A stretch of DNA of 64,000 nucleotides, taken from Dasyornis broadbenti (Eukaryota; Chordata; Aves; Passeriformes; Dasyornithidae). The first letter of the stretch is position 1; every line of letters begins with the position of its first letter. The translations under genes and the position numbers were made by a program. Shown here piece after piece: positions 39,041-51,156 of the stretch. Location of the stretch: NCBI GenBank assembly GCA_013397935.1, contig VZRN01000634.1:835017-899016 (forward strand), written 5' to 3'. Below the pieces are notes generated by a model that searched no databases, was not told the origin of the DNA, and saw only the letters and a program-made list of their open reading frames with translations.

Positions 39041-42000
39041 AAGTAATCTACACTGGTGGAGTGGGAAAGTCAGTGGATAGTAAAGCATCCATATAGTGTA
39101 AGACTGCATATGAACAATCACTCAAGACAAAAAGGGAAATGTTTTAGTTTAGTATATGTTGAGATATAAAAGTTCCCAGCTTAACCAACCTCTACCTTCA
39201 GATTCATTTAAACTCTTAGAGCTGAGTGGAGCTGACAGCATGGAGTGCATTGCACCCCTTGACACTGCATGTGCAGCACATATGATTGGGCAGGCCATGA
39301 ACACTCCCCTGTGGACACTGAGAAGTGCCAGACATTGTCCTCTCTGGATATTTGGGCATATTCTTATAGATAGGCTGAACAAGCCTGTGGGGTTCAGAAG
39401 TAATGGACTTGCTGGGCCTCAATAGGTAACACACTTTTTATACTGGGTTTTCCTGTGCATGGTTTTGCTGCTGCCTGCAGGGAAAGGAGTGTGCAGCACC
39501 TGGCTTGTCCAGCAGCACTGCTTCATCTGCTCTGACCTGCTTCCCAACAAAGAAACTTCCACATTTGACCCAGTGAACCATGGTAAAAATTACCACAGTG
39601 AATTTGGTATTCATGATTTCCTTCTCCTCCTCAGCAGAATTCCTAGCAAATTGGGTACCTAAATTCCTAAAGGGCTCAATTCCAGATATAATTACCAGTT
39701 TGTGGGGGGCTCACAGGATGTCCAGCATAATCAATGCTCAAGGGAAAGCCATGGGAACAGCTGGAGCATTGCTCAGAGTGGGAGAGCTCTACTCTGTGAA
39801 AGGTAATGGAAAACTTAATATTCTCTTTTGGTGCTGAGGTACTTGATCTATGTGGTTGTTTTTATTCTTTTCTGTTTACATTCTTAGTGCCTTTTTCTGA
39901 ATTTTAGACATATATGTACTTTTCCCTTCTCCCTCCTATGAGCTCCTCTCCTATGAGGATAGAATTCTGCTGAAACCCTCCCTCCCAAACCACAGACAAA
40001 TGCAGATTAAAGGTATGTGCTTTTGCAAGAGGTCTGTATTCACACTGTCACTCTCTGGATTAAGATTGCTGTGGTTTATGTATGTGCAGCTGCTTACTAA
40101 TTAAAGCCCACATCTGCCCCGGCTTTATCACCAGTCAACTGTAGTGAAGCCATTAACCCTCTCTGTTACTTCCCCTCTTTGTCCTATGGGTACATGAAAA
40201 GATCAGTAGATTGAGAAATGAAAACCCAAAAGCACAGTTCTCTCCCTTGCTTGGCTTATGCTCAGTACGTCTGAAGAAGGAAAGACATGGAAGCCAGGTC
40301 TCTTTCTGTTCCCTCAGTCTTAAAAAGGTTCTGGCTTTTAGTATAATTTAGCACATATTCAAGGCTGGGCTGCAGTCCTTTTTTGTGCTGCCCAAAGAGT
40401 TTTTACATTATTATGTCTGGTTCCAATTCATTTAGTTGCTTAAAACTCCTGACAGGCCCCTTCTGGGAAGGATGTGCATTTGTTGAGCAAAGCAGGTTAC
40501 CCTGTCATCCATCCTCTCAAAGGATCCTGTGTCAAGGGAAGGAACCCTTGACAGTTTCGCACTTCGCACTGTGTTTCTTCAGCTGTGCAAAAGGAGACCC
40601 CTGCGGTCTGGCCCAAGAGACTGTGGCCTTTGCTCGCAGTCAGCTTGTAGAATTCAGGAGGCCATGTCATCCGGAAGGATGTTTGTATGATTCTCCTAAA
40701 TGACAGAGAAGATAAATGAGTACAGATTAAAGTTTTCTCTCATTTCCTTGGGACTGAGCAATAAAATAGGGAATCGGTAATACGAATTAAAAAAAATAAC
40801 AACACCAAAACCCTAGAACTAGGGAAAATTTGGCCTCTGGCTCCTTGAGCACTATTTAGGCTTTCAAAACTGAATCAGCCAAAGTTCATGGCTTATTATG
40901 CAGGCTGCTCTTGATAACTTCTGAAACTTCATCCAAATGAACTATTCAGATCCTGGGTGGAGTAACACTAATGGTGATGTAACAGACCTGAGGTCAGTGC
41001 ATCTCTTCCCAGTGTGTGGTCTGTGAATAATATGTGGGCCTGTGGGTCACAGAAGCAGTGATCTCTTTGTGAAAGAATGTGTCAAAAAGGGTAACTGTAT
41101 CACAGTTAATACTCCCATTTCCTCAAAGAATCCATTCACTGCAAAGGAGGAAGGAACATGCTTTTTCAACGTGTCTTTTCAAAAGCGCTGAAAAGAGAAG
41201 GCACTCTGGCTGACTGAAGCTGTGTATACCTAAAGAAAGTCTTTATTTGAAATGAGTGCCTGCAAAATATATTGAACTCAATGTACAATGCAGGTGGCTG
41301 AAGCTTTCTTAAGTCAGGTTTTTGGTTTGATGCCTGCAAATGGATTTAATTGTAGCATGTGAGCTGTGGTAACCACAGACTATAAGAGAAGGTATTGAGC
41401 AATCTCTTATCTCTAAACATAGGGATGGATATTTGAATTACAGTCAAAAACAGTTTTAAACAAGAACACAAAAGCACACCTGCTACCTCAGTGAGGGAAC
41501 CCAGACTAGAAAGGGCTTACTTGTGGATAAATCCACACATCTTAGGGGAACAGCCACTTCTGTCCCATGAACAGGGAATCCTGCATGACCAGGTTATGTG
41601 CAATTTTGATTGTATAGCACCCTTTGAGAATTTGCTAATACCAGACTGCAAACATGGGGATGCCTTTCCCCCACATCCAAACACTGAGAGGAATGTGAGA
41701 CAGTGATTAATAAGATGAATAAAAGCACAGCAGCAAATGGTTTTCTTTTCCTATTTTAGATAACAACCAGATCAGCCCCCATTTGGGCTGGTATTTATTT
41801 TTCAAAACCAAAAAAGTTCCTAGAAATTTGTGATGCTTTAACTAGATAAATTCACTGTAGGTGTTGATATTTTTTTGTCTATTGAAAGTATTTTTGAAGA
41901 TGTTTTCCAAGTCATGTTTTCAACTTTCAAAGGCTTAGTGTTGCTCTTGGTTTAAGTCTTGCTTCTTTATTGCAGATTGTCAAATTGTACATCAAATCTC

Positions 42001-44384
42001 CCATCCAGACTGGCTTTGGACCGAAAATGACCCCTTTATTTCCTCATGACACACCTTACTTATGCAAGAATAGTTTATCATTTTCCTAATGAACAGCTGC
42101 ATTTAATTGCATGTTCTGGGAATAACCATCAAGTGGTGAAATACAGTCTGCTCAGCCTTCAGCGAATGAATACAATCACCACTCTTTGGTCACAAAAACC
42201 CCAAATTTTCTTGCATCGCTTTTGTCTGGGATGACTGCAGCAACATTCCTCAAAAGAACATCTCTGGAGGGAACTAGGTCACTAAACTGTCTAACCCAAC
42301 AGAAATAGCGAAAGGTTTTTTGATGATTTTTAGTGTTTTTTTTCCCTAAAGCCTTAACTCTCAGAATAATTTATTTCTGCAAGCAGCTTAGTTTAAAAAA
42401 AAAAAATTCTCAAGCCCCTTGTGAGAAATACTCAGAAACGCAAACCTCAAAGACTTAAAACCTGTTTTAAAAAGTCCAAAGTCTTTGACTTATTTTTTAA
42501 ATGCTGGAGACTGACAGTCCTTAATATCTCTCACACTTTATTACTGCTTAATTATGTAATTTCCAAAATTGTAAGAGACACAGAAACTGTGGCAGAACAT
42601 AACCAGTTCCTACTAAAACCTAGTGGCTCCACAAAAAATCTGTGCATATATTGCCATGAGCAGCTGCTTTACTGAAGCAGGGTTGACTTACGGAGCTGAG
42701 ACACCTTCTTGCAGCTGCCAAATGCAAAGGCAAATATCCTCATAACACTGCTGCATTTTATAGGACTCTTCCAGTGCACTTACTGCCAAAAGCAAAGTAA
42801 GAGCTCTTTCCTTTAGCCTTTAATTGAACTAAGTTCTCTTGGATTCAAGGGTTAGCTTTGTCTGAGCAATGAGTGCAGAACTGGGCCATACAAGTAGTCC
42901 CAGTATGGATCAAAAGATTATTGTATGTAGATATTAGCAGCTAGCATTATTGATATTAATGAAGAGACAGACTGTGCTTACCATCTGCAGATGCTGGAGG
43001 GGGTGGGTAAGATTTGGGTTTTAGGGAATTGGAAATATCCCGGGGGTTTTTTTCATTTGGTTAGTTATGAAATTATTATTAAAACAGATAAGAGTGACTA
43101 ATTTGGCCAATGAATTTAATGGGATGAAAGACAAGTAGAGAAACAAAGCAAAGAAAGGAGGAAGAAAACGTAGAAGCTTTAGCTTTTATTTAATGATGTG
43201 AAATTGCTGTTTGTACTAGAATGAAACGTTTTCCCCTACCTATTAATGTCATTTATCTGTTTTAAATGTTCAAATTTCAATCAGCATTTGAACACATGAC
43301 AAATGTCAATGGTAGAGATTGTGGCTTCTGACTTGTACCAGGTGTAGAATACTTATGTAACCTGCATCAGCCAATAAATCTGTGGTTCAAAAAAGAAAAT
43401 GTATGTATAGGTGTTGTTACCTATCTTACATATAACTAATTCTTTAACATTTTCTGTTCATAGGATGCTGCATTTTAAAGTTTTTAATACAGAAATAAAT
43501 CTTCATGTTGTCTTTTGTTTGGGGAGCTGCACAAATAGTGTTTCTTTCTGCCTGCTGCTGTGAGAAAAATCTACAACGTATTTCTTTATGTGCCATCAAT
43601 GTGACTGAGTAGCTTTCCTGACATTTTGCCTGCTTCAAAGAATGGAAGAGTCCTCAACACAAGGAGAACACTGGTCAACCTTGGCTGCTGCTAGACCAAG
43701 AGTCTGCTTCTAAAGGGAAAGCTGTCTGAGTTTTCTTGGTGTTACAGGTCATGTACCATCAAACTTTGATTACAGCAGATTTGTTTAAACAAAGATAAAG
43801 AAGAACCATAGCTAATTTGTGGCAGTTTCTGGCACACAGAGCCAATTTATCATTATGATTGTTTATGCAAGATTTTTGTGAACAGAGTCCACTTTTTCTT
43901 CTTTCTCTACGATTCCTCTTCCGTCATCAATCCCTCATCTTTTCTGGATTGCTTCTATTTAGCTCCTTTGTCTTTTCTTAAATTAAGTATCTGCTGTTTT
44001 CCTCCTTCCTAAATCTCACTGTGACTGTGCATCCTTGGGTGCGAAGAACCCACTTACTGAATACAGGTATTGCCTTGTTTTATTTTGCAGACAACCTCTC
44101 AGCTGTAAGAGAGAACCAGTGCCGTGGTGACAGAGCAGCATGCTGTGTCCTGCTTCTGCAAGGAAGCCCACATCTTCCAGAAATGTTGGGACAGCACAGC
44201 TCAGTTCAGCTTGAGCTAGGACTTTCCAGTTCAATGAAAAATGTGCAACACTTGAGTGTATGTGGGACACCAGTTTTCACCTCTTAAATCTCACATTGTA
44301 TCCAGGAATTTTCTCTCCTCCTGTACCCAGGTGAATTACTCCTGTACCTGCCATTGTCCAAGTAGACATCTTGGGTTATTCAGG
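39041..44384. other. unique non-coding DNA
   Basis: I see no supported gene. Frames of 70-106 codons occur (39,156-39,425, 39,580-39,837, 40,383-40,703) without recognisable domains. A splice-flanked open stretch at 39,635-39,802 is described under findings. A loose G-quadruplex motif lies at 42,999-43,026. The rest is ordinary AT-rich DNA. Confidence 0.55.
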
Positions 44385-44660
44385 AATCACAGAATCGCAG
44401 AGTCAGTGAGGTTGGAAAAGACCTCTGAGATCACAGAGTCTAACCTTAGACTGATCACTACCTTGTCAGCTAGACCATGGCACTAAGTGCCGTGTCCAGT
44501 CATTTCTTGAGCACCTTCAGAGATGGTGGCTCCACCATCCCCACAGGCAGCCCATTCCATTGCTTAACAACTTCTTCCATGAAGAAATTCCTCCTGATGT
44601 CCAAACTGAACCTCCCTGGAACAGCTTGAGGCCATGTCCTCTTGTCCTATCACTAAAGGG
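44385..44660 (-). mobile_element. CR1 LINE, 3'-end fragment, minus strand
   Basis: The plus strand reads the reverse complement of the CR1 3' end: 'aatcacagaatcgcagagtc', 'ggttggaaaagacctctgag', 'gctagaccatggcacta', 'ggtggctccaccatccccac', 'ggcagcccattccattgctt', 'gaagaaattcctcctgatgt' and 'cttgaggccatgtcctcttg'. The leading AATCACAGAATCGCAG corresponds to the terminal short repeats. Similarity stops at about 44,660, where the copy is 5' truncated. The minus-strand frames translated across it are not genes. Confidence 0.96.
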
Positions 44661-44867
44661 GTGGCACCAACAGACTCTGCAGAGGAACAGGCCAAGATAG
44701 GAGGGCAAACACAAGAAGTACCATGCTGCAGCACTGTAGGCTCTGAGGAAAAAGCTGCTCTGTTTGTGTTCTGAGGCAGATGAGAGACCTCGGCTAAGAG
44801 CAAGGGCCAAACCAGCCCCAAATCAGCAGCAGTGCACTAGAACCCTTCCTTTCTTGGTCTGCACAGC

Positions 44868-44977
44868 ATAAAGGAGATGTCACAAAGAGGAAGTGACTTG
44901 CTTAAGACTCTGCAGAAAATCAGTGGCAACACTGAGCACTGACTCTGCTGAGGCAAATGAGTGCTTATGCTGCAAAC
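44868..44977 (-). repeat. MIR-like ancient SINE fragment
   Basis: The plus strand shows 'aaaggagatgtcacaaagag', 'gaagtgacttgcttaagac', 'tctgcagaaaatcagtggca', 'gagcactgactctgctgag' and 'gtgcttatgctgc', in the order expected for the reverse complement of MIR, including the segment near the tRNA-like head. It is the clearest MIR-like copy in the window, though decayed. It lies about 210 bases from a CR1 fragment in the same orientation. Confidence 0.7.
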
Positions 44978-47900
44978 AACAACGATGCTTCATAGGCCTT
45001 CCATCAGCTCATTTTATAATGTTGGTTAGTAACAATGACTGTTTTTGTCTAATCAGAGCCAATGAACCTTAGACTGCTTCAGGGAGGAGGGATGCATTAC
45101 ATGGGAATTACAGGATGCTAGAGCTGTCCAAGAACATTATTGTATTTGATATTATGCAGAAATAAAAAGACTGCAGGTGGCTGCTCTCTCCGCTTCACCT
45201 CTTGACTTTTGGACTGTGCCGCTACAGAGAATTTTCAAGCACTCCTTTGCTGGGACATCAGACAATGGAAAGCTGCCCAGATACAATTTGTGTCCTGCTG
45301 AGAGGAGAAGAAATGACCATCTTCATGTTCAGCTTCTCTGTGCATGACTATTTCAGTTTGGCCAACAGATATGGAAAAGAAATAAACAAAAGAACTACAC
45401 TTTCAGTAGAAGCTCCTACTTAAACAGCTTGTTAGAATAAAGGGCTTTGAACAATATTAGTAATAAGCAATAAGCTACTGATTGGCTGTAGGAAAAACCA
45501 TTTACAATTGTGAAATACATTACTGTATATTAGAAGGATTTTTAGTTGACCTACCTAAAAGGGCACAGTTTATCCATTAGGTTTTATTTTCTTTTAGTAC
45601 TGCTACAGGAGTGGGACTGAGAAAACTGGTTTGCATTGTCATTTTAAAAATTATTATCATCAATTGTGTGTGCTTTTATCACATGTTGTTGTAGGGATAA
45701 TTTTAAGTTTTATATGAAAACTTCTCATATTAGACTAATCCAGTCTAGACATTGATTTCAGAGGGCATTGGAACTTTCTTCAATAGTTGCCAGAAAGGTT
45801 TCTTTCATCACTGGTAAACTTGGGCAGCAGACAAATGAAATGGATGAAAAATATGCATTTAGAGCATGGCATGCAAGAAAGGGATCTCAGCCTGTCACCA
45901 AGATATTTGCTTTTGAAGTAGTTATTTTTTTAGAAAATCCTTAACTTGCTGTAAAAGGTATTATTAGTGAGAAACCTCAAAGCAAAACATTCTTCCCTCC
46001 TGCTTTTGGTTATTTGATAAAGAAAGGATTCTTACTATAATCATATGCTTGAACTGATTACGTAAAATAGGTTTTTAGCAATTAATATTTGAGAGAATGC
46101 CTGTGCTAATGTGAAACCATAATAGATCTTTGTTGCACTATCAGATTTCCTAAAGAGACTGTTTAACTAAGCTTCTTCTGTACAAACAAAACAATAAAAA
46201 ACAAGTGTGGAAAACTTATCATTTTAGGACTCTTCTGCTGTGGAATATCAGTCTCTTTGCTGGTACTGGCGCAGATTTCTCTATAATTCCCAATTGTTTA
46301 TTTTGAAATATTTTAACATAATCAGTGCATTTTCACTGTGGTCATAAGGTTTCATTATTTTTTTTTAAAGCGGTTAAAAGAGAGAGTGGTACTTTTGCAT
46401 AGATCTGCAACAAGCTTTGATGAGTTCCAGAAAAGTGACTGCTATACAAATAGACAAGGAATGGAAAGAACTTATTATCTTTAACAAGAGCTTGATTGGA
46501 TATAATAAAAGTTTCTTGTTAATTTACTGAAGTTAGCAGCTTTGCTGGTAACGAATTTATAATCAACAACATTTGATCTTCTGCAGAAGCTTTTGCCCCT
46601 TTCTCCCCCTCAAAATGTTTCTGGAAAGAGTCCAGATAATTTCCTTTAATGGGGACTAAAACTTTAAAGGAGTGTTGCTTTATAGCGACCTTTTTGGCAG
46701 TTTATCAGAACACTTATGCAGCTGGTAAATGTAACTACAAAATTCTGCAGAGGGATGACTATTTTTCCTTAAACAGTCTCGCCTCTCCTCTCCCTGCCAT
46801 GGGCAGCACATTGTTTACGGCAACACTGACAAAATAAAGAATCACAAAAATGAGTTACGTGAACAGGAAAGCTTTGATTCTATGGGAATAGCTCCAAAAA
46901 TGTCTTGTGTAATGCATGTTAAATGAAGTCATTATCCTAGAACTTCGAAATAATTCTGTCCAAATAGACATAACCGGTTTTTTTTTTTTTTTTTGGTAAT
47001 TATGTTCCATTTAGAGTTCTGAGAAATTGTCTGTGTTTTTAACATGAATTAGGACTGACATTCACATGGGTCTGACACAAAGGCTATTGAAGTGTTGTGC
47101 TGCGTTTGTAGAGAAGTTTTCCTGTTGAGTCATTTTGATTTTACAGTCCTTGTTACAAACTGGTATTGTTGGAGTCAGTGTTTTAGTGGGGAGGTGGTTT
47201 TACCTCTGTTGTTTTGTTATTTTCACAAAAGTCTCTCAATCACCTCTGTATTCCCTTAAGTTCCAATCCCTGCCAAGCACTATCCTGGTCTACGGGGGTG
47301 AACACCATTAGAGCCGCAGATGGACAGGGTAGACAGACAGCCCATATAATCCATCCTATGCTGCTTTTATAAGTCTATAAAAATGCAGTAAAGAAAAGGG
47401 TCTCATTAGGTAGAGGCAGGGGGCTGATCGATTTGCAGGCCACACTCAGTTTATAGCTGCCTTCTGTGTGAAAGTCCACCCTAGAGTGTGAGTTCACTCT
47501 GTTTGCCATGGCTTGTTTAGTTAGACTTAATTCACTTCTGGTAATGTTGAGCATTATTCATGTTTTTGTGGTGACTTTTGCCCCAATTTGGCACCTAAGA
47601 ATGGACCCACTCTCATTTTACTGTGTAGAAATAAAACCCCTTAAGCCAGAGGCCAGGAGAATAGCTGAGTGAAATGCTCCTACCAAGTTGTCTGAGAAGG
47701 AAGGGGCTCTTTAGTTGAAAGGGAAACTTAATACTGTCAAAGCTCTCATTTCAGCTCCTGTGTATTTTTCTGCATTGCAACAAACACCATTTCCAAATAC
47801 TGAAAGAGGCTAAAAAAAAAGTCTTTGTACATAATCTCAAAGAAAACCATTTTTTCTTTTGTTGTGGGAGTCTTTCCAGAGAACAGTTTTTTCTTGTTAA

Positions 47901-48315
47901 AAAAATTAAGAGCATGTGATTTTTAAATTAGAGTTAATTTTAAATCTCTCAGTGGGGCTGGGAGAGCTGGCTGCAGCAGTGCTGAGGTTTTCTTCAAAGC
48001 AGGCCCATTGCTCTTGTCACTGCTAAAGGCTGCTGAAGGTGGATTAAGGGAGAGAGGCAAATGTGATGCCCATATTCAGTATATTTTTTAGGAATCCCAC
48101 CTAAATAAATGATGACAAATTCCTAAATGTGAACTGTTGTTCCAATCTTATGGAACTGTTGATATTTTTATTCACTTATTTAATATTTCAGAAAATCAAA
48201 TTAATATTTTTTTTTCTACTATGTCCTGTGCCTGTAAGTTCTAGTGATTCTCCTTTGGCATTAAATGTTTTCCTTTTATAATTTTTTAAGTTGCTACCTC
48301 TAAGTTTTATTATAC
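44978..48315. other. unique AT-rich non-coding DNA
   Basis: I see no supported gene. A T17 run lies at 46,978-46,994. The plus-strand frame at 45,202-45,423 (73 codons) has no recognisable domain. Confidence 0.6.
46978..46994. repeat. homopolymer T17
   Basis: This is an uninterrupted run of 17 T bases directly after CCGG. No SINE or processed transcript is attached to it on either side that I can recognise, so it is a plain homopolymer rather than a retrotransposon tail. Confidence 0.9.
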
Positions 48316-48400
48316 AGTCATAGAATGGGTTGGGTTGGAGCGGACCTTAAAGATCATCTAGTTCCAACCCCTTTGTCATGGATATAACCAATTAGTGGAT
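48316..48400 (-). mobile_element. short CR1 3'-terminal fragment
   Basis: The plus strand reads 'agtcatagaatgggttgggt', 'tggagcggaccttaaagatc' and 'atctagttccaacccc', the reverse complement of the extreme CR1 3' end, then loses similarity within about 30 bases. Such very short 5'-truncated copies are common because reverse transcription starts at the 3' end and often aborts. Confidence 0.93.
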
Positions 48401-50754
48401 ACTACCAATTCATAGTAAGAAGAGCAGTTCACAAACATTTGTAGTAATTTAAGGAAAGGACCAGTCTTAAATTAAAAATACTTTATAAGTCCTGCTAGTC
48501 AAAATTATTTCAAAGTGTTTAGGATTAATAAAGTTCATTAAAAGATCAACCTTAATGTGTTTGTCATTTGGGTAGTTGGAAGTTCTCACCATTTACATTC
48601 AGATTTTATTTTTTTTCTTTCTAATGCCTGTCTATTAGTTTGTCTTTAACCTTAAGAGATTCAAATAAGAAAATGAACAAACTTAAAGAAAGATTTACTG
48701 TGTTCTTCCAATAATGGTTTGCTAACTTGTATCATCATACCAAAACAGATCTGAGTCTCGAGTTCAGTCAGAGAATTCCAGTTACCATTATAAAACCTTC
48801 CACAATATTTGAAGTTATTAAAGTCTGTTGGGAAAATCTATCTGGCTTCTTAGTTCAATGTCTATTATTGTTGATATTGTTATTACTGTTATTATTGTTG
48901 TTGGTTTTGTCTTTCTTCCCCCCCTTCCTTTTTATTCAAACAAACATACAAGTGGCTCCCTTGTGATGCAGTGAACCACACAACTCATTCCTACTCTTTG
49001 ATACAACATATTACCCCCACAGAGCTCATTCTTCGAAGCCAGTGACTGGGTTTGAGGAGCCAGTTTCTGCTAATTTTAATGGGTATTAGACATCCATCCC
49101 CTAAGCAGCTTTGAATCTCCACCAGATTCTTTATGGTTCTTCTTGGAGGTAACAAAATGTTTACCGAGTTATGTAGCTGCATTTCTATTTCATTTCCACT
49201 GAGTTCTCTAAATGACACAGTTTCAGAGGGATTAGTAGATTATCATTTTTTCATGCAAGGAAAAATGATACCTTGTATTTGACATGTGCTTTGTAACAAT
49301 CAGTTTATACCCTGTTCTTCTTTTCTGGAGAACACTGACAGCCTTCTTCAGAAAACTGATTTCTTTACATCCTGCTCTGGATGATGTAGTTAGAGCATCT
49401 ATCACCTTAAATGCGCAGGCTTTCAAAACAAAATTGCTGAGTGAATGGGAGGGAAGAGGGGAATTACCTTTTCCAACAGAACCAAAAAGCAGCAAATGTA
49501 AACCTAAATCTATTTTCCCTTCATTGACACACATCCCTCAGCAGCAGTCGTGATTGCCTTTTCCAAGCACTGCTACCCTATCTGAAAAGATTCTGGGAAA
49601 TAATAGGAGCAAACCTCAACTCTTATGTTAGGCAGATACTTAGAAGTATCTGCTCTGCAAACTTTTCCTTTGCAAAAAGTAAGAAGTTTGCCATGGATAT
49701 AAACAGAAGTGTTCTTCGTTATAGCAACATGGACAGCTGCTAAATTGCGTTTAAACTGTCCTTGTTTAATCTGCGTTCTGTGCTGTCTGCCTTGTATATA
49801 TCCCTTAGTTATGTTTTTGTCAGTTGTGTTTCTTTAAATATAGTATAAATTTGTATTTCCGTCATAAACCAGTCTTGAAAAGGGCATCTGTACTGGAAAC
49901 TGGTTTTAGTGACTTTACACTTTGGCTCTTTTATGTTGTGAAATGAGTTTTCATTTTCTTAACATAGGCCAGGCATGGTACATAAATCTCTTACCCCCAG
50001 GGAGGCTTTTATGTTTAATTCCTTTAGTGGCAAAGCTGTTGAATTTCTTTCCTTGATTGACTTGATTATGATCTTCCCTGTATATATCCTTCATGTTGAT
50101 GAATTCCTGGTAGGGATCCTCAAAGGAGTTTACAGCCTTCAATATTAGATGAAACACAAGAATTAAATTATCCTTGCAAAAGCTGCTACTAGTGAAAATA
50201 GGAAGTTAAATATTAGTGCTGCAGATTTATTTATTCTTTGGGTGTCTAATTTTAGATACAAGGGAAAGATTAATTTTTAAAGAATAGGTGTTCTGAGATT
50301 TCTGCCAGGTGACTGAATCTGCACAACCAGAACCCAGTTTGAAAATGTAGGACAAAACCCCTGTGAACGTTGCTCTGGCTTACTCTGCTCATGTGCTTTG
50401 TTAATGCTGGGATGGAGTGGATCTAACCATCCTTGATGGAGGTCTTCTCCTCACTTAGGAGGAAATTGTTGGTAGCATCTCATGTCTAGATTGAGCAGCT
50501 ACTCCCAACAGTCCTTAAGAGAACTATGCAGCGTGCAGCCACCATTTTGCAGCTCTGAAAAAAAGATATTCTGCCAGAAAGGATCTTGCATGGCAGGCAA
50601 TTCTTCTGTCTTGTGCTACTCAACATGCTCCATCAGAGGAGGTTGGATTTTGCATTGGGAGATAAGTTCAGAACTTTGGAATATGGCTTCCAAATAATTG
50701 GTTCTAGCAGGTCATTGCTGCCCAGCTTCCATGTACCTGCAAGCATTACACACA
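48401..50754. other. unique non-coding DNA with an ATT-type simple repeat
   Basis: An imperfect TTATTG/TTG repeat lies at 48,862-48,903. I see no supported gene; overlapping opposite-strand frames at 49,232-49,553 are mirror images of low stop density. The last 250 bases, up to 50,754, may belong to the LTR that follows but I cannot align them. Confidence 0.55.
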
Positions 50755-51064
50755 AGGCAGCTCAGCTGTGTGTGTTCCCCCTCCCTTCCAGCTCTTCCCC
50801 CCACTTCATATGCTGCCATTTGGTCTGGGATATCCCTGGATCAGTTGGGGTCAGCTGCCCCAGCCCTGTCTCCTCCCAGCTCCATGTGCGTCCCCAGCTC
50901 TCGCTGGTGTGGAACAGAAACGGCCTTGACTGAGTGTCAGCACTGCTCAGCAATAAGGAGCACATCCCTGAATTATCAACATTGTTTCCAGCAGAAATCC
51001 ACACCACAGCTCCGTACCAGCTACTATGGGGAAAATTAACTCTACCCCAGCCAAAACCAGCACA
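50755..51064 (-). mobile_element. retroviral LTR fragment (avian ERVL-like), minus strand
   Basis: On the minus strand the element begins at 51,064 with TGTGCTGGTTTTGGCTGGGG and continues 'tagagttaattttcccc', 'atagtagctggtac', 'gttgataattcagggatgt', 'ttattgctgagcagtgct', 'gtcaaggccgtttctg' and 'cagctgaccccaactgatc'. This is the 5' (U3) half of an LTR family I know to be abundant in songbirds and other neoavian birds. The expected TATA word is altered (CATATGAAG on the minus strand). The family 3' half (U5) is not recognisable beyond about 50,755, and I find no copy of the flanking GTAAG at a matching left end, so the copy is truncated or strongly diverged there. Confidence 0.85.
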
Positions 51065-51123
51065 GTAAGAAAAGAAAACTAAGTGGAGAAAGGCAGGATG
51101 AATGTAATATTTTTTCACAAACC

Positions 51124-51156
51124 TTTTTTTCTTTTTCTTTTTTTTTTTTTTTTTTT
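51124..51156. repeat. T-rich tract (T7 C T5 C T19)
   Basis: This is a 33-base pyrimidine run broken only by two C bases, beginning 60 bases after the LTR edge. It is low complexity and probably variable in length. Confidence 0.9.

Noticed and set aside
44517..44821. Minus-strand frames of 97 and 85 codons
   Set aside because: They lie largely in the CR1 3' region, which is untranslated in the element, and extend into adjoining non-coding DNA.
46978..46994. Poly-T as the tail of a minus-strand processed pseudogene
   Set aside because: No gene-like sequence and no flanking target duplication are visible beside it.
50586..51118. Overlapping frames of 113-118 codons on both strands
   Set aside because: They are inside or across the LTR fragment; several frames are open together because of local GC content.
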